From assembly GCF_001189235.2 (NCBI RefSeq), contig NZ_LFIP02000015.1:30144-94143 (forward strand): DNA of 64,000 nucleotides. The letters run 5' to 3'. Below the pieces are notes generated by a model that saw only the letters and a list, made by a program, of their open reading frames with translations, was not told where the DNA came from and searched no databases. Below, in pieces: positions 1 to 8,675 of this stretch. The stretch comes from Bradyrhizobium embrapense. GTDB taxonomy: Bacteria > Pseudomonadota > Alphaproteobacteria > Rhizobiales > Xanthobacteraceae. The position numbers were made by a program, and so were the translations under genes. Position 1 is the first letter of the stretch. Each line of letters begins with the position of its first letter.

Positions 1-320
1 GCCTCGCCGCCTGGATCGCGGGCGAGCGCATCGCGCACGTGCCGGGCGCGCTGTCGATCTCGCTGCTCGCCTATCAGGCGGTCTGGGTGGTCGGCTGCAC
101 GTTTGTCATCTGGTTTGCGATGGTGAAGACCTATTCGGCGAGCAAGCTGTCGGCCTTCACCTTCGTCACGCCGCTGTTCGGCGTGGTCGCGGCCTATTTC
201 ATCATGCACGACACGCTGACGCCGGTGTTCGGCGTCGCCGCGCTGCTGGTGATCGCAGGGCTTTATCTGGTCAACAAGCCCGACCCGAAGGTGACGCCGG
301 ATCCCAACGTGCCGGCGTGA
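1..320 (+). CDS. EamA/DMT-family transporter, C-terminal part only
   Basis: About 105 residues of a membrane protein whose start lies left of the window; the frame is open from base 3. Three hydrophobic segments are visible: one beginning LSISLLAYQAVW, one around AFTFVTPLFGVVAAY and one around GVAALLVIAGLYLVN. The second resembles the conserved part of the second EamA repeat of drug/metabolite transporters of the inner membrane. The protein ends in a short Pro/Asp-rich tail. Substrate cannot be told. The convergent neighbour is the rhodanese gene, 21 bases away. Confidence 0.75.
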   Translation, partial: LAAWIAGERIAHVPGALSISLLAYQAVWVVGCTFVIWFAMVKTYSASKLSAFTFVTPLFGVVAAYFIMHDTLTPVFGVAALLVIAGLYLVNKPDPKVTPDPNVPA

Positions 321-341
321 GACCTCGGCGCCGCAGCCTTC

Positions 342-1217
342 CTAACCCCTCTCGATCGGCAACGTCTCATCCTTCGCCCATTCGCCCATCGAGCCGTCAT
401 AGAGCGTGAGATTGTCGTAGCCGAGCCGATGCAGCTGGAACAGGTCGATGGTCGCGGAAATGCCGCCGCCACAATAGGCCACGACGCGCTTGTCCCTGGT
501 GATGCCTTGCGCGGCGAAGGTTGCTTCGGCCTCGGCCAGCGGCACGAACGTCTTGTCCTTGGGATCGATCAAACTTGCCGCCGGCACGCTGACGCTGCCG
601 GGGATGCGGCCGGGCCGGCCGTAGCGGCTCGGCTCCAGTCCCTTGTAGAATTGGGGGCCGAGCGCATTGACGATCACGGTGTCGCGCTCCGTGGTGGCGG
701 CGAGCACGTCGTGCTTGCCGACGAACATGCCGTCTTGCGGCCGCGCCGGGAACGTGGCCGGCGGATAGCCGCCGGCAAGCCCGGTCTCGATGTCGCGTCC
801 CTCGGCGGTCCATTTGTCGATGCCGCCGTCGAGCACCGCAGCGCCCGCAAAGCCCAGCGAATGCAGCATCCACCAGAATCGCGTCGCCCACATCGCCGTC
901 CCGATCGAGTAGAGCACCACGCGGCTGCTCGCCGAGATGCCGTGGCGGCCGAACGCGGCCTCGAGCTGGGCCGTCGGCGGCATCATGAAGCGCAGATCAG
1001 TGTGGGCGTCGGAGAACTCGGCCTGCAGATCGAGGAAATTGGCGCCCGGAATGTGGCCGGCCTCGAAGGTCTGGCGGCCCGAGACGACAATATAGGGTAT
1101 GTTGCTCCCCGCAGGGGCCGGCTCCAGATAGGTCGTGCAGTCGAACAGGCGCAACTCGGGGCGGGTCAGGATCTCGGCAAGTTCCGCCGTGGTGATCAGC
1201 TCGCTATGGCCGGCCAT
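342..1217 (-). CDS. sseA: Rhodanese-family sulfurtransferase (thiosulfate/3-mercaptopyruvate type)
   Basis: A 291-residue protein of the two-domain rhodanese family, which moves a sulfane sulfur from thiosulfate or 3-mercaptopyruvate to an acceptor through a Cys persulfide. The N-terminal domain (about 10-135) is the inactive one. The C-terminal domain carries the loop YCGGGISA with the candidate catalytic Cys249. The loop is closer to the CG(S/G)G pattern of mercaptopyruvate sulfurtransferases than to the CRKG loop of thiosulfate enzymes, so SseA is the better guess. The start has a GGGAGGG Shine-Dalgarno sequence 6-7 bases upstream. Probably cytoplasmic, as no signal peptide is seen. Confidence 0.88.
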   Translation of the reverse strand: MAGHSELITTAELAEILTRPELRLFDCTTYLEPAPAGSNIPYIVVSGRQTFEAGHIPGANFLDLQAEFSDAHTDLRFMMPPTAQLEAAFGRHGISASSRVVLYSIGTAMWATRFWWMLHSLGFAGAAVLDGGIDKWTAEGRDIETGLAGGYPPATFPARPQDGMFVGKHDVLAATTERDTVIVNALGPQFYKGLEPSRYGRPGRIPGSVSVPAASLIDPKDKTFVPLAEAEATFAAQGITRDKRVVAYCGGGISATIDLFQLHRLGYDNLTLYDGSMGEWAKDETLPIERG

Positions 1218-1292
1218 GTGACGCCCTCCCGGTCTGTGTTTAACGGGATGCTAAGATGCGCCAGATCACATGAAAAGCTGTCACTTTGCCCT

Positions 1293-1322
1293 TTGATTCA
1301 CCCCAATTCGGCCCAATATAGC
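1293..1322 (+). promoter_or_regulatory. Possible sigma-70-type promoter of ispG
   Basis: TTGATT (1293-1298) and TATAGC (1317-1322) are separated by 18 bases, each matching four of six consensus positions. They lie in the 229-base gap ahead of ispG, leaving a leader of about 115 bases. Assigned by eye only. Confidence 0.3.
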
Positions 1323-1446
1323 TGACCATGCAGGACGCCGCTGCATGGCTTGCCTTTGGCCTCGATCGGCGTCATAAGCTGTTGAATTCACTCCGAAACA
1401 TCACCGTTTGGCCCGCCGTGCGCGAGGCCCATCGCCCCCTTGGTGA

Positions 1447-2766
<1,320 letters not shown>

Positions 2767-2779
2767 AGCGCGGTCCTGT

Positions 2780-2865
2780 TGCCCGGATGGAGCGTCAGCG
2801 AAATCCGGGGCGGTGCTGCCATGCATGGGCTGGTCCCGGATTGCACTTCGCTTCATCCGGGCTAC
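2780..2865. repeat. Repeat family A (paired palindrome), copy 1
   Basis: Left arm GCCCGGATGGAGCG and right arm CGCTTCATCCGGGCTAC face each other, with internal AATCCGGGG / CCCGGATTG. The left arm has drifted (GTCAGCG where other copies read AAGCG). It sits between ispG and the TauD-type gene. Other copies are at 27303, 34025, 42906 and 63663. Confidence 0.8.
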
Positions 2866-2899
2866 GATGGTCAAAACAACAACCATCGGGAGAACGCCC

Positions 2900-3793
2900 A
2901 TGAGCTCGTTGTCCGGCAAGCAGGGTCCGCGCTACCGCCACCTCGCCGACCAATCCGAGCCCTATGAGACCATCGGCGTCGAGAAGCTGACGCCGATCAT
3001 CGGTGCGGAAATCTCCGGCGTCGATATCGGCAAGCTGGTTGGCGACGATGCGCGCTCAAACCGCCAGATGGACGAGATCCATCGCGCGCTCGCCGAAAAC
3101 CTCGTCATCTTCTTCCGCGACCAGCACATCAGCCCCGACCAGCATCTCGCCTTCGGGCGCAAGTTCGGCGAGCTGCACGTGCACCCCGCTGCGCCCAACG
3201 AGGGCGATCCGGCGCTGATGAAGATCTATGCCGACAAGGATTCGCCGCGCGCCAATGGCGAGGGCTGGCACACCGACGTGTCCTGCGATCTCGAGCCGCC
3301 GATGGGCTCGATCCTCTATATCAAGCAGTGCCCGCCGCGCGGCGGCGACACGCTGTTCGCCAACATGTACGCCGCCTATGAGGCGCTGTCGGACCGCATG
3401 AAGGCCTATCTCGACGGGCTGACCGCGCTGCATGACGGTGAGCAGACTTATCGCGGCCTGTACGCCAATTACGGCGTCGCCGACAAGCAGAGCTATCCGC
3501 GCGCCGAGCATCCGGTGGTGCGCACCCATCCCGTGACCGGAAAGAAGGCGCTCTACGTCAACCGCGGCTTCACCCGCTTCATCGTCGGCATCCCGCGCGA
3601 CGAGAGCGATGCCATGCTGGCCTATCTCTACCAGCACGCTGAGAACCCGCTGTTCCAGTGCCGCTTCCGCTGGACCGAGAACGCGATCGCATTCTGGGAC
3701 AATCGCTGCGCCCAGCACCGTGCGATGTGGGACTATTGGCCGCACACCCGCTCCGGCACCCGCGTCACCGTGAAGGGCGAGCGGCCGGTGTGA
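2900..3793 (+). CDS. TauD/TfdA-family Fe(II)/2-oxoglutarate-dependent dioxygenase
   Basis: A 297-residue member of the taurine dioxygenase family, which couples oxidative decarboxylation of 2-oxoglutarate to hydroxylation of a substrate. The iron triad is visible: His124 and Asp126 in GWHTDVS, and distal His273 in CAQHRAMWDY. The Arg that anchors 2-oxoglutarate is probably in TRSGTRVTVKGERP at the C-terminus. ATG 2900 was chosen because GGGAG stands just upstream and family similarity begins after it; the frame is open further upstream through repeat A. The gene is 44 bases ahead of a Rieske oxygenase on the same strand, so the two may share a catabolic role. Substrate unknown; cytoplasmic. 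Confidence 0.9.
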   Translation: MSSLSGKQGPRYRHLADQSEPYETIGVEKLTPIIGAEISGVDIGKLVGDDARSNRQMDEIHRALAENLVIFFRDQHISPDQHLAFGRKFGELHVHPAAPNEGDPALMKIYADKDSPRANGEGWHTDVSCDLEPPMGSILYIKQCPPRGGDTLFANMYAAYEALSDRMKAYLDGLTALHDGEQTYRGLYANYGVADKQSYPRAEHPVVRTHPVTGKKALYVNRGFTRFIVGIPRDESDAMLAYLYQHAENPLFQCRFRWTENAIAFWDNRCAQHRAMWDYWPHTRSGTRVTVKGERPV

Positions 3794-3837
3794 GATATCC
3801 TACGAACTAAAACGAAAATAAAATCGGGAGAGCGTCC

Positions 3838-5178
3838 ATGCTTCGCGCCGAAGACAACAGATTCCTCACCGAGTCCGGTGCAGGGACGGGGATGGGCGAA
3901 TTGCTGCGCCGGTTCTGGATCCCGGTGTTGCTGTCGGAAGAGCTGCCGGAGCCCGACAGCGACCCGAAGAAGATCGTTGTCATGGGCGAGGAGCTGCTCG
4001 CCTTCCGCGACTCGCGAGGCGTGGTCGGCATCATCGACCAATATTGCCCGCATCGCGGCGCCAATCTCTGGCTCGGCCGCAACGAGGAATGCGGCATCCG
4101 CTGCGTCTATCACGGCTGGAAGTTCGATACCGACGGCCGCTGCGTCGACATGCCGACGTCCTACCCGGATCTCAACGCCAAGGACCTGATCCGCATCAAG
4201 TCCTACCCGGTGCGCGAATGGGGTGACATGATCTGGGCCTATATGGGTCCGGCCGATCAGATGCCCGAATTGCCGGCGCTGGAGATGGCGCTGCTGCCGG
4301 CCTCGCACCGCTTCGTCACCAAGAAATGGCAGGACTGCAATTGGGTTCAGGCGGTGGAAGGTTCGATCGACACCGCGCATTTCACCTTCGCGCATCTCTC
4401 CTTCGAGAAGGAGGAGAACGAGATCCTCGACATCAAGAAGCATTTCGTCAATCCGCTGACGCGGGTCGCGACCGACCACATGCGCTGGATCGCCGAGGAT
4501 CCGCGCCCGGTGATCAAGATCAATCCGCATGACGCCGGCCTCACGGTCGCCGGCGGACGGCTCACCGGCAGCGACGACATCTACTGGCGCATCGCCCAGT
4601 TCCTGATGCCGTTCCACAGCTACGCGCCGAGCTCGATGCCGGGCGAGAACATGTTCGGCCAGACCTTCGTGCCGGTGACCGACACCAATTGCTGGATCTA
4701 CACCTATGCGTGGAATCCCGACCGCCCGCTGACCGACGCCGAGCGGGAGGGGTACGTCAACGGCAACGGCGTGATGGCTGTGGTCGACGAGAACTACGTG
4801 CCGCTGCGCAACAAGGCCAACGACTATCTGATCGACCGCAAGCTGCAGCGAACCAGGAGCTACACCGGGATCAAGGGCGTCTCCGAGCAGGACGCCGCGG
4901 TGCAGGACAGCCAAGGCCCGATCGCCGACCGCACCCGCGAGCATCTCGGCCCGACCGATCTCGGCATCATGCATTTCCGCAAGCTGGTGATGGAGGCGGC
5001 CCGAGCGCTGCAAAAGGGCGAGGCGCCGCCGCACGCCGCGCACCAGGATCGCTACACCGTGCGATCCGGCGCCTGCGTCACCAGCAAGACCAAGGACCTC
5101 ACCGCCGTGATGATCGAGCGGTTCGGCGATCCCGCAGGCTTCGTCGGCGGTCCCGGGCAGCACGCCGCGGCGGAGTAG
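3838..5178 (+). CDS. Rieske non-heme iron oxygenase, large subunit
   Basis: A 446-residue aromatic-ring-hydroxylating-type oxygenase. The Rieske [2Fe-2S] ligands are Cys-x-His in YCPHRGANLW and Cys-x2-His in RCVYHGWKFD (about residues 67-100). The mononuclear iron site is the D-x2-H-x4-H pattern in DTAHFTFAH (about 178-186). It resembles phthalate 4,5-dioxygenase and related single-component alpha subunits, which need a separate reductase; none is encoded nearby. A GGGAG Shine-Dalgarno sequence precedes ATG 3838. It lies directly after the TauD-type gene. Substrate cannot be named from sequence. Confidence 0.9.
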   Translation: MLRAEDNRFLTESGAGTGMGELLRRFWIPVLLSEELPEPDSDPKKIVVMGEELLAFRDSRGVVGIIDQYCPHRGANLWLGRNEECGIRCVYHGWKFDTDGRCVDMPTSYPDLNAKDLIRIKSYPVREWGDMIWAYMGPADQMPELPALEMALLPASHRFVTKKWQDCNWVQAVEGSIDTAHFTFAHLSFEKEENEILDIKKHFVNPLTRVATDHMRWIAEDPRPVIKINPHDAGLTVAGGRLTGSDDIYWRIAQFLMPFHSYAPSSMPGENMFGQTFVPVTDTNCWIYTYAWNPDRPLTDAEREGYVNGNGVMAVVDENYVPLRNKANDYLIDRKLQRTRSYTGIKGVSEQDAAVQDSQGPIADRTREHLGPTDLGIMHFRKLVMEAARALQKGEAPPHAAHQDRYTVRSGACVTSKTKDLTAVMIERFGDPAGFVGGPGQHAAAE

Positions 5179-5186
5179 CTATTGCT

Positions 5187-5212
5187 GTCGTCGCGGCCTT
5201 CGCCGGGGCGAC
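5187..5212. repeat. Repeat family H, copy 1
   Basis: GTCGTCGCGGCC and GGGGCGAC form an imperfect inverted repeat just after the Rieske gene. A near-identical string is at 60768-60793, between unrelated genes, which argues for a dispersed element rather than a gene-specific terminator. Confidence 0.5.
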
Positions 5213-5230
5213 GTGGGGAGATATCCGGGG

Positions 5231-6838
5231 CTACAACGGAATCCTGCGATACTCGCGATTGGACAGGCTGGCCTCCTCGAGGTCGAGATCGCGCTCGATG
5301 CGCCGTCTGGTCTCGTCGGTGATCTTGCCGTCGCGCAGCAGCATGTGGATGAACTTGCGTTCGGAGGAGATCAGCTCCCGCGTCAGCGCGGTGCCGGTGG
5401 CGGAGACGTCGTGCTTGTCGGGATCGAGCGTGTCGGGCAGCTGGTTGATGCGGATCTCATGGCGCGAGCGCAGCACCTTGACGACCTCGTCGGAGAGCTC
5501 GCGATCGTCGGTGATGGCTTCGAGCGACTTCAGCGCGGCGTTCAGCGCCTCGCGCCGCGCCTCGATCTCCTGCTCGTGCTCGGCAATGTGCTCGCTGCGC
5601 CCGTCCTTGGCAAGGCCGAGCCAGTGCACCACCGGCGGCAGGGTAAGACCGAGGCCGACCAGCGTCACGAAGATCACGCCGAAGGCCACGAACAGGATCA
5701 GGTCGCGATACGGGAAGGCCTCGCCGCTTGGCAATGTCAACGGCAGCGCAAGTGCCGCGGCGAGCGAGACCGCGCCGCGCACGCCGGTGAAGGCGACCAC
5801 GAACACCGCCCGCCATGACGGCAGCGGATCGCGTGCGCGCATGCGGGCGCTGATCCAGCGCGGCAGATAGGTGCCGGGGAACACCCAGAGGAAGCGCGCG
5901 ACGATCACGATCACGGCGACCAGCGCGGTGACGGCCAGGATGTCATGCAGCGGGAACGCCTTCGACTTCTCGTACAGCGAGCGCATCTGGAAGCCGGTTA
6001 GGAGGAACAGCAGGCCCTCGATCAGATAGATGATCAGGTCCCAGAAGAAGATGCCCTGCAGACGGGTCGCGGCCGAGATCAGCAGCGGCCCGTTCCAGCT
6101 CATATAGAGCCCGCAGGCGACGGTTGCGATCACGCCGCTGCCGCCGAAATGCTCGGGGATCCAGTAGGCGAGATAGGGCGTGATCAGCGACAGCGTGATC
6201 TCGACCTGCGGGTCCCTGGCGCGACGGCGGGCACGCAGGCTGAGCCAGCCGACCGCGGTGCCGAACGCGATCTCGCCGGCAACGATGACGAAGAATGTGC
6301 CGGTCGCCTTCGGCAGCGAGAACAGCCCGGTGGTGATGGCGGCGAGCGCGAAGCGGTAGAGGATCAGTGCGGTGGCGTCATTGGCGAGCCCTTCGCCCTC
6401 GAGCACCACGAGGATGCGGCGGGGCATGCCGAGCTTGCGTGCGATCGCCAGCGGCGCCACCACGTCGGGCGGCGCCACGATCGCGCCTAGCAGGAAGCCG
6501 ATGCTCCAGGGCAGGCCGATCAGATAGTGGGTCGCGGCCGCGACCATGAAGGCGGTGAAGATCACGCAGCCGACCGACAGCAGGATGATCGGCCGCAGAT
6601 TGGCCTTGAACTCGCGCCAGCTCATCGCGACGCTCGCCGAATAGATCAGCGGCGGCAGCACCACCAGAAGCACCAGCTCGGGCGGCAGTTCCAGCGACGG
6701 CATGCCCGGCACGAAGGCGAGCACGATGCCGACCAGCAGCAGCAGGATCGCGGGCGCGATATCGGTCCGCCGTGCAACCAGGGCGGTTCCTGCCAGCACG
6801 CCGAGCAAGGTGAGAAAGATCTGAAACTTGGCTTCCAT
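5231..6838 (-). CDS. Na+/H+ antiporter, CPA1 (NhaP/YjcE) family
   Basis: A 535-residue inner-membrane protein with about twelve hydrophobic segments in the first 400 residues, then a charged cytoplasmic tail of about 130 residues. Family marks are the conserved Asp in APPDVVAPLA, the segment NDATALILYRFA and the loop GVRGAVSLAAALALP. Members exchange Na+ or K+ for H+ and serve pH and salt homeostasis. The tail ends in a charged helix-rich stretch, probably regulatory. The gene stands alone, convergent with the Rieske gene. Ion preference is not readable. Confidence 0.9.
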   Translation of the reverse strand: MEAKFQIFLTLLGVLAGTALVARRTDIAPAILLLLVGIVLAFVPGMPSLELPPELVLLVVLPPLIYSASVAMSWREFKANLRPIILLSVGCVIFTAFMVAAATHYLIGLPWSIGFLLGAIVAPPDVVAPLAIARKLGMPRRILVVLEGEGLANDATALILYRFALAAITTGLFSLPKATGTFFVIVAGEIAFGTAVGWLSLRARRRARDPQVEITLSLITPYLAYWIPEHFGGSGVIATVACGLYMSWNGPLLISAATRLQGIFFWDLIIYLIEGLLFLLTGFQMRSLYEKSKAFPLHDILAVTALVAVIVIVARFLWVFPGTYLPRWISARMRARDPLPSWRAVFVVAFTGVRGAVSLAAALALPLTLPSGEAFPYRDLILFVAFGVIFVTLVGLGLTLPPVVHWLGLAKDGRSEHIAEHEQEIEARREALNAALKSLEAITDDRELSDEVVKVLRSRHEIRINQLPDTLDPDKHDVSATGTALTRELISSERKFIHMLLRDGKITDETRRRIERDLDLEEASLSNREYRRIPL

Positions 6839-6946
6839 AATGGGCTCAATTCGCCCGGAAACCAGCGCCAGTCAATGCGGTCCGGCGGGAGCCGGACCGC
6901 TGAAGCGCGTCACAAAGCCGTCGCAGGGATGCGGTGGGCGGCCCGG

Positions 6947-7321
6947 TCAATCCCGCACGTCGAAGCGGTAGGATTTCGAGACGATCTGCCAGCCATCGGC
7001 GAGCTTCATCGCGACAAGGTAGTCGGTGAAATAGCGCGGCGGCAGCTGGCAGCGCACCTTGATGAACGCGGTGTTGTCGTCGGAACGGTCGATGGTGACG
7101 ATGAAGTCCTCGCGCGGCTTGCCCTCGGCCTTCGCCGACGGCCGCTTGCGCACCAGAGCGAGCCAGTCCGGCACGCTGAGGACTTTCAGCTCGCCCTTGT
7201 CCACCCAGCGCAGGTCGGCGCTGGGATGAAAGGCCGTCGCGAGCTTGTCGGCATCGCTCTCGTAGAGGCCGTCGAAATAGGTCTGCACGACGCTTTCGAC
7301 GCTGGATCGTTCCTGACTCAT
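6947..7321 (-). CDS. SnoaL/NTF2-like family protein
   Basis: A 124-residue protein with the cone-shaped NTF2-like fold as suggested by the pattern VVQTYFDGLYESDADKLATAF at its N-terminus, then RWVDKGELK and FIKVRCQLPPRYFTDYLVA. It looks like the DUF4440/putative lumazine-binding group of small cytoplasmic proteins with very varied roles. No catalytic residues can be assigned. It is one of three NTF2-like proteins in the window (others at 14213 and 60228), which are not close in sequence. Start ATG 7321; monocistronic. Confidence 0.82.
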   Translation of the reverse strand: MSQERSSVESVVQTYFDGLYESDADKLATAFHPSADLRWVDKGELKVLSVPDWLALVRKRPSAKAEGKPREDFIVTIDRSDDNTAFIKVRCQLPPRYFTDYLVAMKLADGWQIVSKSYRFDVRD

Positions 7322-7354
7322 TGGTTAGTCCTCCCGGCAGGATTTGAACTACGA

Positions 7355-7456
7355 GAGCGCTTTCGAGCGAAGTGGGTACCAGTTCGCGTGAAGAAAACGC
7401 GTCAAAACGAGAATCTGGAGCCCCCGTTCCAATTCAATCGGAACGGAAAGGGCTTT
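7355..7456. repeat. Repeat family E, copy 1
   Basis: Begins GAGCGCTTTCGAGCGAAGTG, continues through GTTCGCGTGAAGAAAACGCGTC and closes with the inverted pair CCGTTCC / GGAACGG. The second copy at 8565-8654 has the same order of blocks. Lies in the divergent gap between the NTF2-like gene and the GFA gene. Confidence 0.7.
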
Positions 7457-7523
7457 GGGATTTAGCCATGAACCGCCAGATTACGCCATGGCCGGCGATA
7501 AAATTCCGCGTGAGGAGTGAGTT

Positions 7524-7958
7524 GTGACCGCATCTGAAAATTCGAACGTTCGCATCCTGACCGGCGAATGCTTCTGCCGCGACGTACGCTACGAGGTAGC
7601 CGACGCGTTCGGCTATGCGCTGAATTGTCACTGCTCGAACTGCCGGCGCACCACGGGATCGGCGTTCAAGCCGTTCGCGGGAATCGCGCGCGAAAAATTC
7701 ACCGTCACCAGCGGCGCCGAGGGTCTTTTGATCTACGGCGACGAGCTCACCCACGACGCGCATTGCGGCCGCTGCGGGTCGTTGCTGTATTCGCAGGTCC
7801 GCAACGGCGCCTATGTCCATGTCACGATGGGCACGCTGTGCGATGCGCCGACGATCCGGCCGACCGCGCATATCTTCGTCAGCTCCAAGGCGCCCTGGTA
7901 CGAGATACGCGACGACCTGCCGCAATATCAGGAGCATGTGACTCAGAGCGGGGAATAA
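7524..7958 (+). CDS. GFA/CENP-V-fold zinc protein
   Basis: A 144-residue protein of the glutathione-dependent formaldehyde-activating (GFA) family. The zinc-binding cysteines are in order: Cys16 and Cys18 in GECFCRDV, Cys35, Cys37 and Cys40 in NCHCSNCRRTTG, and Cys81 and Cys84 in HCGRCGSLL. Most family members have unknown substrates; the name comes from the Paracoccus Gfa enzyme, and formaldehyde metabolism should not be assumed. GTG 7524 was chosen because GAGGAG lies six to seven bases upstream. No signal peptide. Confidence 0.87.
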   Translation: MTASENSNVRILTGECFCRDVRYEVADAFGYALNCHCSNCRRTTGSAFKPFAGIAREKFTVTSGAEGLLIYGDELTHDAHCGRCGSLLYSQVRNGAYVHVTMGTLCDAPTIRPTAHIFVSSKAPWYEIRDDLPQYQEHVTQSGE

Positions 7959-7964
7959 ATCCGC

Positions 7965-8381
7965 TCAAGGCAAGTTCTTGCCCTGAGCTGGGTCCGCCTG
8001 TGCTGCTGACGTCTCGGACGGCCCCAGCGAGAAGGCGAGCACGACGTCGTCGGCGCGCTGCTTGAACTCCTTGCCGACCGCAGCGCGCGCGGCGTCGGCG
8101 AGTTCGTGCAATGGCTTGTCCTGCAGCAGGCTGGGGAAGGTAACGGTTACCGACGTGAGCCGGCCATTGTGCCAGTTGAACCCGACCGCCGGTTTGACCC
8201 CGACCATCGCGACCACATCGTTCTCCACGGCCTTGGCGTGCTTGAAGCCATCGAACACGGCGTCGACCAGGCCGCAGCCCGCGGCGCAGCCGGCCAGCAG
8301 CGCGACGGCGAGGAGGGCTCGCGCTGTGCTGCGGACCTCGCCGGCCCTGGCGAGTGGAACCGCCGCGCTTGTGCCCTGCAT
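7965..8381 (-). CDS. Putative lipoprotein of unknown function
   Basis: About 138 residues. The N-terminus carries a hydrophobic stretch ALLAVALLAGCAAGCGL with two candidate lipobox cysteines (LLAGC and AAGC), so it is probably exported and lipid-anchored. The mature part is not a family I recognise; it has VTVTFPSLLQDKPLHELADA. ATG 8381 was chosen because GGAGG stands five bases upstream; the adjacent ATG 8384 would leave only two bases. The frame is open to 8444 upstream but that part lacks a signal. It is convergent with the GFA gene, seven bases away. Confidence 0.7.
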   Translation of the reverse strand: MQGTSAAVPLARAGEVRSTARALLAVALLAGCAAGCGLVDAVFDGFKHAKAVENDVVAMVGVKPAVGFNWHNGRLTSVTVTFPSLLQDKPLHELADAARAAVGKEFKQRADDVVLAFSLGPSETSAAQADPAQGKNLP

Positions 8382-8564
8382 CATGTCCTCCGTCGTTCTG
8401 TTCTTGTTGGCGTGATGGTGCCACGAAATCGCGTGACCAGCCAAACCCGAACCGGCGGTCGGTTTCGCCGACTAACAGTCAGGATGGCAGGGTCAATCTG
8501 TCGCGGACCGTGAGGCGCCTCACAAGGCGTCCCGCTTGCTTCTGATAAACGGACCTGCATGCTG

Positions 8565-8654
8565 GAGCGTTTTCGAGCGGATATCGGTTCGCGTGGAGAA
8601 ACGCGTCAAACAGAAAGCTAGAGCCTCGTTCCGATTCCATCGCAACGCGGCTTT
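8565..8654. repeat. Repeat family E, copy 2
   Basis: Starts GAGCGTTTTCGAGCGGATAT, then GTTCGCGTGGAGAAACGCGTC and CTCGTTCCGATT, matching the block order of copy 1 at 7355. It ends 21 bases before the caspase-like gene and so lies within its 5' region. Confidence 0.7.
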
Positions 8655-8675
8655 GGAAACGGCCAGAGTGTCGCC

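Noticed and set aside
429..1325. Long open frame on the + strand opposite the rhodanese gene
   Set aside because: Arg/Gly/Ala-rich shadow of the minus-strand sulfurtransferase; no family features.
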